Positions 43,565 to 51,856 of a stretch of DNA of 64,000 nucleotides are shown in pieces. The stretch's first letter is position 1. Every line of letters begins with the position of its first letter. The notes under the pieces are model-generated. The model was not told where the DNA came from, searched no databases, and saw nothing but the letters and a program-made list of their open reading frames with translations. The translations under genes were made by a program, and so were the position numbers. Source of the DNA: Stutzerimonas xanthomarina. GTDB lineage: Bacteria; Pseudomonadota; Gammaproteobacteria; Pseudomonadales; Pseudomonadaceae. The stretch is from assembly GCF_003935375.1 (NCBI RefSeq), contig NZ_RHQM01000004.1, positions 124,001-188,000 on the forward strand, written 5' to 3'.

Positions 43565-43798
43565 ATGAGTACCCCCATCGTGATTGCAGACGACCTCTGG
43601 GAAGGCGACGCCGAAGCGGTGATCACCTCCTGGCTGGTCAGCGACGGCGCCGAAGTGGCCGCCGGAGACCTGGTCGCCGAGGTCATGTCGGAAAAGGCCC
43701 AGTTCGAGATCGAAGCCCCGGTTGCCGGGGTGCTGAAGATCATCGAGGAAGAAGACGCGGTGATCGCCAAGGGTGCGGTCATCGGCCAGGTGGAATAG
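43565..43798 (+). CDS. Free-standing lipoyl (biotinyl/lipoyl-attachment) domain protein
   Basis: 77 residues forming a single lipoyl domain, with Lys44 in the hairpin VMSEKAQFEIEAP as the lipoylation site. In ordinary E2 proteins this domain is fused to the catalytic acyltransferase; here it is a separate gene followed two bases later by the catalytic domain. The start ATG at 43565 is preferred over 43556 because it gives a clean domain boundary. It should carry acetyl groups between E1 and the separate E2. Confidence 0.85.
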   Translation: MSTPIVIADDLWEGDAEAVITSWLVSDGAEVAAGDLVAEVMSEKAQFEIEAPVAGVLKIIEEEDAVIAKGAVIGQVE

Positions 43799-43800
43799 CC

Positions 43801-44514
43801 ATGACTCGATTGGAACTCCTGCCCGAGCGCGCGCCCCAACGGGTGCCCGAACGGGTACCGCTCAAAGGCATGCGCAAGATGATCGCGGCGAAGATGCACG
43901 AAAGTCTGCAGACCACCGCGCAGCTGACCCACCACAGCGAATGCCGGCTGGATGCGCTGAAAACCCGACGCGCCGAGCTGAAGGCCGAGGGCAGCGCGGT
44001 GTCCGTGCAGGACCTGTTGCTGCTCAAGGTGATCGAGACGCTGCAGGCCCATCCCGGCCTCAATGCCACGCTGGAGGACGACGTGATCCACCAGCACGTG
44101 GCGGTGCATCTGGGCCTCGCCATCCCGCTGCCGGGCGACCTGCTGGTCGCGCCGGCGCTGTTCGACGCCGAACAGCTGGACGGCGAAAGCCTGTGCCTGG
44201 CGCGCAAGGCGCTGGTAGACAAGGCCCTGGCCGGCAAGCTGTCGGTCAAGGAGCTGACCGGCGCCACCTTCACCGTCTCCAACCTGGGGCTGTCGCGGGT
44301 GCACCACTTCACGCCGATCCTCAATCCGCCGCAGGTGGCGATCCTGGGTGTCGGCGGCATTCAGCGGCGGCTGGAACTCGGGCCCATCGGCGAGCTGGTG
44401 GAAGTCGAGTGGATGGGCCTGTCGCTGACCTTTGACCATCGCGCCGTCAACGGCTCGCCCGCGGCGGAGTTTCTCGATGATCTGTGCCGGCGCATCGAGG
44501 AGTACGCGGCATGA
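43801..44514 (+). CDS. E2 acyltransferase catalytic domain without lipoyl or subunit-binding domain
   Basis: 237 residues covering only the 2-oxoacid dehydrogenase acyltransferase catalytic domain, from KGMRKMIAAKMHESLQTTAQ to the active-site motif DHRAVNGSPAAEFL. The family motif is HxxxDG; here Asn stands in place of the usual Asp. A short basic arginine/proline-rich N terminus (ERAPQRVPERVP) could replace the peripheral-subunit-binding linker. Lies between the free lipoyl domain gene and the lipoate ligase gene, which it overlaps by four bases. Acetyl transfer to CoA in acetoin cleavage is the expected role. Confidence 0.8.
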   Translation: MTRLELLPERAPQRVPERVPLKGMRKMIAAKMHESLQTTAQLTHHSECRLDALKTRRAELKAEGSAVSVQDLLLLKVIETLQAHPGLNATLEDDVIHQHVAVHLGLAIPLPGDLLVAPALFDAEQLDGESLCLARKALVDKALAGKLSVKELTGATFTVSNLGLSRVHHFTPILNPPQVAILGVGGIQRRLELGPIGELVEVEWMGLSLTFDHRAVNGSPAAEFLDDLCRRIEEYAA

Positions 44515-45278
44515 ACGGCATCGCCCGGTTCAGCGTGGGCGCCGGCCTGAATGCCGAGCGGGCCTTGTTGCAGCGCGTCTGCGACGGGTTGTTCGACTGC
44601 CAGTTGCTGCTCTGGCGCCCCACCGGCCAGGCGCTGGTGATGCCCGGCAGCTTCGAGCGCCGGCCCGGTTTCGCCCTGGCCAGCCAACGCTGCGCGGCGC
44701 AGGGCTGGCCGATTCTGCTGCGCGACACCGGGGGCGAGCCGGTGCCGCAATCGTCGGCGGTGCTCAATATCGCCCTGGCCTGCGCCCTGCCGGCCGGCGA
44801 CGAGGTCGGCAAGCGCATCGACATCGCCTATGAACGGTTGCTCGAACCCCTGGCGCTGTGGCTGGCGGAAAACGGCCTCAAGGCCGGTGTAGGCGCGGTG
44901 CCGGGTGCATTCTGCGACGGCCGCTTCAACCTCACCCTGGAGGGCCGCAAGCTGGCCGGCACCGCCCAACGCTGGCGGCGCAGCCGCGATGGACGCCCCG
45001 TGGTGCTGGCGCATGCCGCGCTGCTGATCGAAGACTGGCGCGAACCCATGGCCGACGTGGTGAACCGCTTCTACCACGCCTGCGCCAGCGACCTGCGCTG
45101 CCAGGCCGCGAGCCATCTGGCGCTCGCCGAGCGACTGGCCAATGCCTGGGCAACCGCCACATCCCTGCCCGAATGCTATCAGCGCGTCCTCGCCTGGCAG
45201 GGCCTGGAACTCGGCGCCCGCGCCAGCACTTATCCGCCCGAAGGCCTCGCCGCCGGACGGCACTCCCCCTTGCTTTGA
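44511..45278 (+). CDS. Lipoate-protein ligase A family protein
   Basis: 255 residues of the biotin/lipoate protein ligase fold. Seen: a GRKLAGTAQRWRR segment with the conserved lysine of the substrate-binding loop, followed by VVLAHAALL, as in LplA/LipM-type enzymes. It overlaps the E2 gene by four bases, so it is made together with its probable target, the free lipoyl domain. It may transfer lipoate or octanoate; sequence alone does not decide. The upstream ATG at 44484 lies inside the E2 gene and is not used. Confidence 0.78.
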   Translation: MNGIARFSVGAGLNAERALLQRVCDGLFDCQLLLWRPTGQALVMPGSFERRPGFALASQRCAAQGWPILLRDTGGEPVPQSSAVLNIALACALPAGDEVGKRIDIAYERLLEPLALWLAENGLKAGVGAVPGAFCDGRFNLTLEGRKLAGTAQRWRRSRDGRPVVLAHAALLIEDWREPMADVVNRFYHACASDLRCQAASHLALAERLANAWATATSLPECYQRVLAWQGLELGARASTYPPEGLAAGRHSPLL

Positions 45279-45330
45279 ATAAAAACAACACGCAGGCCAT
45301 CCGGGCCGGCCATGCATCGGAGGAAACACC

Positions 45331-45435
45331 ATGAGCCATCCCACCCCTTACCCGCTCCAACGCAGCAACACCCTGTTAGGACGATGTACTGCGACTCTCT
45401 GCGCAGCGTTACCGCAGCGACGCTACCGTCATTAG
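45331..45435 (+). pseudogene. Possible truncated gene start after the acetoin operon
   Basis: An ATG with an excellent ribosome site (CGGAGGAAACACC) opens a 34-codon frame (MSHPTPYPLQRSNTLLG, then a low-quality tail) that ends at a TAG. The upstream spacing and ribosome site look like the next gene of the operon. The tail and the following 220 AT-rich bases look unlike it, suggesting that a deletion or insertion removed the rest. I cannot name the original gene. The wider gap 45279-45658 holds nothing else I can recognise except presumed promoter DNA for the next gene. Confidence 0.35.
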
Positions 45436-45658
45436 CGCTGGCAACCCACACGCAACCAAACCGGATTTCTAGTTATAGAAGTTTAAATAACTAATCCAAA
45501 AGCAGTGATATACGCACACCCATGTTGCTCGCCATTACAGCGCGCAGCAGTGGAAGCCGCTTTGCCAATAAAACAAATATCAGAAGAGTTTTAGCAGCGG
45601 ACGCTCGTTTAAGGAATGCCTGAAACGAGAAACAACCCCATACAAGGAAATAATAAAA

Positions 45659-47791
45659 ATGAAATTCAAACAGTCGAGTTTAAGGGTACAGATAATCATG
45701 GCGGCCTCGCTTCTTGCGATCACGCCACTGCACGCATCAGACAGAGTCATTACCGACAAGGAACTGTCTGACGAATCGAACACCACTGATTGGCTGGCTT
45801 ACGGGCGAACACACTCCGAACAGCGATTCAGCCCCCTCAAAGACATCAACGTAGAGAACGTCAGCGGGCTCAAGCCTGAATGGTACGCGCCGCTGCCGGA
45901 TCGCTCCGATATCGTCGGAACACCTTTGGTCGTCGATGGGGTCATGTACTACGTTGGTGAAATGAACAGAACACGTGCGTTCGATGCACGCACGGGCAAG
46001 ATGCTCTGGGAATATGACCCACAAGTTTCCAAGGAGATCATCGACAACAACATGAAGAAGGTCTTCTGGAAGCACAGCCGAGGCCTTTCAACATACGGGG
46101 ACAAGTTATTCATCGCCACATGGGATGGCCGCCTGATTGCAATCAACAGAAAGGACGGCAAGGAAGTCTGGCAGACCCGAACCTTCGATCACGACCAGCC
46201 GTTGAATATCACAGGTCATCCCAAGGCCTTCGATGGCAAGGTATTTGTAGGCAATGGCGGAACAGAACTTGGGCCGATGCGCGGTTATGTGACCGCCTAT
46301 GACACTGAAACGGGTAAACAGGTTTGGCGTTTCTATATCGTCCCTGGCAATCCCGCAGATGGATTCGAAGACGCCGCTCAGGAAATGGCCGCCAAAACCT
46401 GGACTGGCCGGTGGTGGGAAAACGGCGGCGGCGGTAATGCCTGGCATGGCTGGACTTACGACGAGAAATACAACCAGCTCATCTTCGGGACAGGCAACGG
46501 TGGGCCATGGAACATCAAAGTGCGCAGCCCGGACGGCGGCGACAACCTGTTCCTGTGTTCTGTCGTGGCTGTAGATGCGGATACGGGCGAATACAAATGG
46601 CACGTCCAGACTGCACCAGGCGACACCTGGGACTACAACTCGAACATGGACATCGTGCTGGCCGATCTGAAAGTCGATGGCAAGGATGTTGATGCCGTAT
46701 TGCATGCGCCGAAGAACGGCTTCTTCTATACGATTGACCGCTCGAACGGCAAGGTGCTGTCCGCTGAAAAATTCACTGACGCCAACTGGTCAACCAAGTA
46801 CGACCTGAAAGAGCAGCGCCATATTGTTGCGGACGATGCCAGGTATCCCGATGGCGAGAAGAATATCTATCCGTCGGCATTCGGCGCTCACTCGTGGCAT
46901 GCAATGTCCTATAACCCCGAGTTGAATCTTGCCTTTATCCCCACCAACCATCTGGGCAACACCTTCAAGGACGACGGCAAGAACACGAAGCCTGGCCACA
47001 AGATGGCGAACCACAAACTTTACCTGGGGCTGACCGGTTGGGAACTGACCAAGGACCCACACGAGTCACGCGGTTCCCTACAGGCCTGGGACCCGGTCAG
47101 GAACAAGCGTGTGTGGCAAGTAAATCAGAAGAGCCCATGGGGTGGCGGAACCTTGACCACAGCCGGAAACCTGGTTTTCCAGGGCCAGCCTGATGGAATG
47201 CTCAAAGCCTACGATGCCCGCACTGGTGATGAACTTTGGTCCTATGACGTAGGCCTCGGTATCTCTGCGCCACCGATTACCTACAAGCTGGATGGCAAGC
47301 AGATGGTTTCCCTGCTCGTGGGTCCTGGTGGTGCACTGGCCTCCAACTTCGGCGGCTCGGGTGAACTGGGATTTGAAAGCCACGGCTGGAAATATGGTGT
47401 GCATGAACGCCGCATCATGACGTTCTCGCTTGACGGAAAAGCGGTTATTCCAGAACAGCCTGCACCGCAACTTGCCAAGCCAATCATTGATGAGAAGTTT
47501 GAGGTCGATGCCAAAAAGGCCGAGGCAGGCGCGGGTGTCTTTGCGGAGAACCTCTGTGTTGGCTGTCATGGCGCCGGAGCTGTTGCGGGTATGAAAGCAC
47601 CCGATCTGCGGGAGTCGCCGATATTGCTCAAAGGCAGTGAGAAGGCGTTCGAGAGTGTTGTGCGCGGCGGTGCGTTACTTGCCAATGGCATGCCCAAGTT
47701 CCCGGAACTGACAGATGCAGAGCTGGAGAGCATTCGCCTTTTTGTTCGTCGGCAAGCGCGCGATGGTGTGAAGTCTGGCGGCGGACATTAA
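45659..47791 (+). CDS. PQQ-dependent quinohemoprotein alcohol dehydrogenase
   Basis: 710 residues: signal peptide (about 1-26, ending TPLHA), an eight-bladed PQQ propeller, and a C-terminal cytochrome c domain with CVGCH at 633-637. The catalytic aspartate is Asp325 in PGDTWDYN; Asn327 two residues on argues for calcium rather than lanthanide use. The adjacent-cysteine pair that sits over PQQ in most members (CC before the VxRG strand) is missing: residues 138-144 read KHSRGLS and the only other cysteine is Cys300. Codon use and AT content differ visibly from neighbours, suggesting recent acquisition. Oxidises an alcohol in the periplasm; substrate unknown. Confidence 0.85.
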   Translation: MKFKQSSLRVQIIMAASLLAITPLHASDRVITDKELSDESNTTDWLAYGRTHSEQRFSPLKDINVENVSGLKPEWYAPLPDRSDIVGTPLVVDGVMYYVGEMNRTRAFDARTGKMLWEYDPQVSKEIIDNNMKKVFWKHSRGLSTYGDKLFIATWDGRLIAINRKDGKEVWQTRTFDHDQPLNITGHPKAFDGKVFVGNGGTELGPMRGYVTAYDTETGKQVWRFYIVPGNPADGFEDAAQEMAAKTWTGRWWENGGGGNAWHGWTYDEKYNQLIFGTGNGGPWNIKVRSPDGGDNLFLCSVVAVDADTGEYKWHVQTAPGDTWDYNSNMDIVLADLKVDGKDVDAVLHAPKNGFFYTIDRSNGKVLSAEKFTDANWSTKYDLKEQRHIVADDARYPDGEKNIYPSAFGAHSWHAMSYNPELNLAFIPTNHLGNTFKDDGKNTKPGHKMANHKLYLGLTGWELTKDPHESRGSLQAWDPVRNKRVWQVNQKSPWGGGTLTTAGNLVFQGQPDGMLKAYDARTGDELWSYDVGLGISAPPITYKLDGKQMVSLLVGPGGALASNFGGSGELGFESHGWKYGVHERRIMTFSLDGKAVIPEQPAPQLAKPIIDEKFEVDAKKAEAGAGVFAENLCVGCHGAGAVAGMKAPDLRESPILLKGSEKAFESVVRGGALLANGMPKFPELTDAELESIRLFVRRQARDGVKSGGGH

Positions 47792-47954
47792 GCCGGCCAC
47801 GTCCAATCGCCAACTAAACACTTGAACCAATAACGCCTACATAGCCAGGCGTTACCACTGAGCAGAAACGCACGCGAATACCGTGAATGCCCACACGCAT
47901 TGCGGCTAACGGTATTCGCTGCACCCGCACAGTTACATTCGAAGGATCAGAACA

Positions 47955-49223
47955 ATGACAACAAGCCTGCGCTTCGGCAGCGGCGTTCTCGCCGCCTGCC
48001 TGTTCACTTCTGCCCACGCGGCCGAATATTCACCCGATCAGTTCCTCTTCGGCGACTGGAACGGCAGTCGCACCCGTCTGCATGAGGCCGGCGTCGACCT
48101 GCAGATCACCTACGTCAACGAGCTGGCCTGGAATACCCAGGGCGGCGATGACCATACCGGCACCTACTCCGATCAGCTGATGTTCGACGCCGCGCTGGAC
48201 CTGGAGAAACTGCTCGGCTGGTCCGGCGCCGGTTTCCGCTTCAGCGTGGTCAACCGCAACGGCGAGAACCTCAACGCCGAGGCCGATCTCGGCGTCCTGC
48301 TGCAACCCCAGGAAATACACGGCTACGGCAGCGTCACCCGGCTGGTGCAGTTCTATTACCAGCAAGCACTGCTGGACGACCGCCTGCTGGTCAAACTGGG
48401 CCGTTTGCCCATGAGCGGCGAGATATTCCCCTTCGCCTGCCCGTTCCAGAACCTCGGTTTCTGCGGCACGGTGCCCGGCTATGTCACACCGAACTGGTTC
48501 ACCTGGCCGATCAGCCAGTGGGGCGCCACCGCGCGTTACCAGCTGGATGCAGAGTGGTCGCTGCAGACGGCGCTTTATCAGGTCAACCCGCGTTTCACCG
48601 AGCGCGAGCAGGGCCTGAATTTCGGCAGCCCGTCGGGCACCACCGGCTACCACGCGGTTGCCGAGCTGGGCTGGACACCGACCTTCGCCGGCCAACCCGG
48701 CGCCTACCGTCTGGGCCTCTGGCGCAATACCGGCGATTTCGAGGACATCTACCGTGACGCTGCCGGCCGGCCGATGGCGCTTTCCGGCGCGCCAGCCGCC
48801 GAACACGACAAGGCCACCGGCGGCTATCTGATGGCCGAACAGCAGCTCTGGCAGAGCAGCGCGGTGGCCGAGCGACGCTTGAAGCTGTTCGCCAACTTCA
48901 TCCAGTCCGACCCGGACGTGACCTATATCGAGCGCATCTGGCAGGTTGGCGGCATCCTCTCCGCCCCCTTCGCCTCGCGCCCGAACGACGAGCTCGGCCT
49001 GGGCCTGGGCCGCCTGGAAATCAACGACGACGCCCGCAAGCACCTGCGCGAACAGGGCGAGCCGGTGCCGGACGTGGAATACCCCGCCGAACTCTACTAC
49101 CGCGTCGCCCTCACGCCGGCCATCTCGCTGACGCCGAACATCCAGTACTTCCACCGCCCTGGCGGCTTCGACGAGGCGGAGGACGTGGTGGTCGTAGGGC
49201 TGAAGACAGTGGTCAGCTTCTGA
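47955..49223 (+). CDS. OprB-family carbohydrate-selective porin
   Basis: 422-residue outer-membrane porin. Signal peptide about 1-23 (ending SAHA), then DQFLFGDWNGSRTRLHEAGV, the OprB-type N terminus, a 16-18-strand barrel pattern, and a terminal phenylalanine (VVSF). AAGGATC precedes the ATG. Base composition returns to the chromosomal norm here. It may bring in sugars or polyols for the periplasmic dehydrogenases nearby. Confidence 0.85.
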   Translation: MTTSLRFGSGVLAACLFTSAHAAEYSPDQFLFGDWNGSRTRLHEAGVDLQITYVNELAWNTQGGDDHTGTYSDQLMFDAALDLEKLLGWSGAGFRFSVVNRNGENLNAEADLGVLLQPQEIHGYGSVTRLVQFYYQQALLDDRLLVKLGRLPMSGEIFPFACPFQNLGFCGTVPGYVTPNWFTWPISQWGATARYQLDAEWSLQTALYQVNPRFTEREQGLNFGSPSGTTGYHAVAELGWTPTFAGQPGAYRLGLWRNTGDFEDIYRDAAGRPMALSGAPAAEHDKATGGYLMAEQQLWQSSAVAERRLKLFANFIQSDPDVTYIERIWQVGGILSAPFASRPNDELGLGLGRLEINDDARKHLREQGEPVPDVEYPAELYYRVALTPAISLTPNIQYFHRPGGFDEAEDVVVVGLKTVVSF

Positions 49224-49237
49224 CCGGCGCGTGAAGC

Positions 49238-49267
49238 GCGGCGACCGGGCGCAAAGCCGGTCGCCGC
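49238..49267. terminator. Bidirectional terminator between convergent genes
   Basis: Perfect 11-bp stem GCGGCGACCGG/CCGGTCGCCGC with an eight-base loop, centred between the OprB-type gene stop (49223) and the convergent MFS-like gene stop (49279). No long T-run on either side, but position and strength fit a shared terminator. Confidence 0.65.
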
Positions 49268-49278
49268 CTGCGCTTCGC

Positions 49279-50598
49279 TCAAGCGCCATTCCCCACAACT
49301 GCCCCCACCCTTACCTCGGTTCGCCTGTCCGCCTGCTTGCCGAGCTGCCAGCCGAGATAGCCCCATAGCAGCGCGCAGATTGCGCCGGCCACGGCGACCA
49401 GGCCGGCACCCTGACCGAACATGTCCAGTGCAGTCTTCCCCCAACCGCTGACGGCATCACCGGCGCGGTAGACCACCGTATCGATGACGTTCTTCGCCTT
49501 GTATTTGCTTTCCGCATCCAGGGGTGCGAAGAGCATCTCCCGGCCGGGCCGGACGAAAGCGTATTCGCCGATTCGACGCACGATCATCAGCGCCGCAAGC
49601 AAGGCGAAGCTGGGCATCAGCGCCAGACCGACAAAGCCGACGCAGACAAGCAGCGGCACAATCGCCAGCAACACGCGCACGCCCAGCTTCTGCGCAAGCC
49701 GTCCGGTGATGAACAGCTGAGACAGCAGTGCCCCGGCCTGGACGACCACATCAATAGTGCCGAACACCCGAACCTGCGCCGCCCGGTCGGGGAACAGTTC
49801 GGCCACCAGACGCGCCTGCTCGAAGTAGAGAAAGGTCGTCACGGTAGCCAGCAGCACCACAAAGCCGGCGATGCCGAGCAGATAAGGCGACTGCAGCACC
49901 CGCGTCATCCCGCTGAACGGATTGCCCGGCACCGGCTTGCGCGTGCTCTCCGCCGGGGTCGCGCCAGGCCGCCCTGCTCCGCCGACTTCACGCCAGCGCA
50001 TGAGCGAGAACTTGAGTGCCAGCGCCCCGCCCTGCAGCAGCGCGGCGAGCAGCATCAACCCCGCCTCTCTCAGACTGCCGATCAGCAATGCGCTGAGCGC
50101 TGGCCCGACCAGTCCGCCGACGCTCGCCCCGGCAGCGATAAAGGCGAATAGCCGCTTGGCCTGGGCGCTGTCGAATACGTCCGCCATCAGGCTCCAGGCC
50201 ACGGACACGACAAACAGGTTGTAGACCGAGATCCACACGTAGAACACCCGCGCCAGCCAGGGGTTTTCGCCCTGCAGCATAAACAGCACGGAGAACAGCA
50301 GCAGGTTCAGGCAGAAGAAGCCGTACACCCAGTCGACGAAATGTAGCCGCGGTACGCGCGAGCTGAGCCAGGCGAACAACGGAACGGCCACCAGCATGAC
50401 GACGAAGGTCGCGGTAAACAGCCATTGCAGGTTCTCCACCCCCGCCGCGATGCCCATCGACTCGCGGATCGGGCGCAGCATGAAGTAGCCGGCGAACAGG
50501 CAGAAAAACAGTAGGAAACCACTCAGCGCCGGGCGCAGCTCGTGTTCCTCGGCATTGATCGCGGTGCTCAGGCGATGCACAACGAATGGCGTGCTCAT
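49279..50598 (-). CDS. MFS/NTT-like membrane carrier
   Basis: 439-residue inner-membrane protein with about twelve hydrophobic helices. The N-terminal stretch FCLFAGYFMLRPIRESMGIA and WSLMADVFDSAQAKRLFAFI resemble bacterial relatives of ATP/ADP-type carriers that are usually annotated as MFS transporters. Substrate unknown. CAGGAGCGCGCCC precedes the ATG. Co-directional with the SDR gene located 63 bases upstream, so the two may be one unit under the adjacent LysR regulator. Confidence 0.75.
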   Translation of the reverse strand: MSTPFVVHRLSTAINAEEHELRPALSGFLLFFCLFAGYFMLRPIRESMGIAAGVENLQWLFTATFVVMLVAVPLFAWLSSRVPRLHFVDWVYGFFCLNLLLFSVLFMLQGENPWLARVFYVWISVYNLFVVSVAWSLMADVFDSAQAKRLFAFIAAGASVGGLVGPALSALLIGSLREAGLMLLAALLQGGALALKFSLMRWREVGGAGRPGATPAESTRKPVPGNPFSGMTRVLQSPYLLGIAGFVVLLATVTTFLYFEQARLVAELFPDRAAQVRVFGTIDVVVQAGALLSQLFITGRLAQKLGVRVLLAIVPLLVCVGFVGLALMPSFALLAALMIVRRIGEYAFVRPGREMLFAPLDAESKYKAKNVIDTVVYRAGDAVSGWGKTALDMFGQGAGLVAVAGAICALLWGYLGWQLGKQADRRTEVRVGAVVGNGA

Positions 50599-50661
50599 GG
50601 GCGCGCTCCTGAAAAAGGAAGAGAGGTAACAGGGCGCGAGCGCAAAGCCGCGCCCGAGGGT

Positions 50662-51708
50662 TCAGGGATAGCGCACGCCGGTCAGGCGTTCCGACAGCTG
50701 CCACAGTTCGGCGGCATCGGCCTGGTTCGCGGCGGCCTCGGGAACCCTGGCAAAGCCCAGCGGGCCGCGTTTCTCCTCCTCGCCGGTCGGCCCGTAATAG
50801 GCGCCGCCGACCGCTACCGGCGCGGTCGCCGCATACAAGGTCGGCAGAGCACCCTGGGCGGCGGAGTGGTAGTTGTCGCGGTCCTTGGCCCAGTTGGCGG
50901 CGAACTCACTGTCCAGCCCTGGGCCGCGCTCAACCAGTTCGGTGACCGCGACTCCAGGGTGCGCGGCAATGCTGCGAATGCCCCAGCCGGCAGTATCGCT
51001 GTAACGCTGCAGCTCCATCGCCCACATCAGCACCGCCAGCTTGGATTGCGCGTAGGTGGCGTAGGGGTTGTAGTCCTGCTCGGCCTGCAGGTCCGCGAAG
51101 TTCAAGCGACCTCGACCCGCCGCAATGCTGGACAGGCTGACCACCCGGGCATCGTCGCTTTCCAGCAGCAGCGGCATCAGCAATGCGGTCAGGGCGAACG
51201 GGCCCAGGTAGTTGGTCGCCAGCTGCAGCTCGTGGCCATCAGCCGAGGTGCCCCGCTCAGGCGGCGCCATGATCGCGGCATTGTTGATCAGCACGTCCAG
51301 ACGCGGCAGGCGTTGTTGAAGACGCTCGGCCAGACTGCGCACCGAGGCCAGGTTGGCCAGATCCACTGCCTCGAACTGCACGCGGGCATCCGGCACCTGT
51401 TCGCGTATCCGCTCGATCGTCTCCTGCCCGCGCTCGGCATTGCGCGCAGCGATGATCACCTCCGCGCCAGCGCGCGACAGCGCAAGTGCATCCTCGTAAC
51501 CCATACCGCTGGTGCCGCCGGTGACCAGCACGATGCGGCCGGTCTGAGCCGGCATGTCAGCCAGGCTCCAATCGGGTTTTGGCGATGGCCGGTTGGCGGC
51601 TTCGACGGCCAGTGACCCAGCCAGCGCCACCCCGGCGATCAGCGTTCTGGCCAGCTTCATCAATGGCCGGGCATGGCCGCCCGGCTCGGTTGCGTTTCTC
51701 TGCGCCAT
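50662..51708 (-). CDS. SDR-family oxidoreductase (retinol-dehydrogenase-like) with N-terminal signal/anchor
   Basis: 348 residues. A hydrophobic N-terminal segment (about 17-38) precedes the Rossmann domain with TGGTSGMGYEDAL, NNAAIMAPPERG and the catalytic YAQSK motif. The segment suggests a membrane anchor or export, unusual for an NAD(P)-dependent enzyme. GAGGAAACGATC precedes the ATG at 51708; a second in-frame methionine 16 codons on is also possible. It is divergent from a LysR gene that probably controls it. Substrate unknown. Confidence 0.8.
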   Translation of the reverse strand: MAQRNATEPGGHARPLMKLARTLIAGVALAGSLAVEAANRPSPKPDWSLADMPAQTGRIVLVTGGTSGMGYEDALALSRAGAEVIIAARNAERGQETIERIREQVPDARVQFEAVDLANLASVRSLAERLQQRLPRLDVLINNAAIMAPPERGTSADGHELQLATNYLGPFALTALLMPLLLESDDARVVSLSSIAAGRGRLNFADLQAEQDYNPYATYAQSKLAVLMWAMELQRYSDTAGWGIRSIAAHPGVAVTELVERGPGLDSEFAANWAKDRDNYHSAAQGALPTLYAATAPVAVGGAYYGPTGEEEKRGPLGFARVPEAAANQADAAELWQLSERLTGVRYP

Positions 51709-51767
51709 GATCGTTTCCTCTTCATCGTGAATGGCCTACCTCAGGCAGAGGCGGCCGACGGATGAAG

Positions 51768-51793
51768 TATCAGCGTACGATCAGATACTGATA
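51768..51793. promoter_or_regulatory. Candidate LysR operator between SDR and LysR genes
   Basis: TATCAG at 51768-51773 and CTGATA at 51788-51793 form an inverted repeat, with an inner perfect dyad ATCAG-ATA-CTGAT at 51780-51792. Placement in the divergent promoter region is typical of LysR autoregulatory sites. Confidence 0.5.
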
Positions 51794-51856
51794 ATCCAGG
51801 CAAACATGGACGGGCTGTTCGCCCAATCGTACAGTCGACGAATTCAAGGAGGCTTC

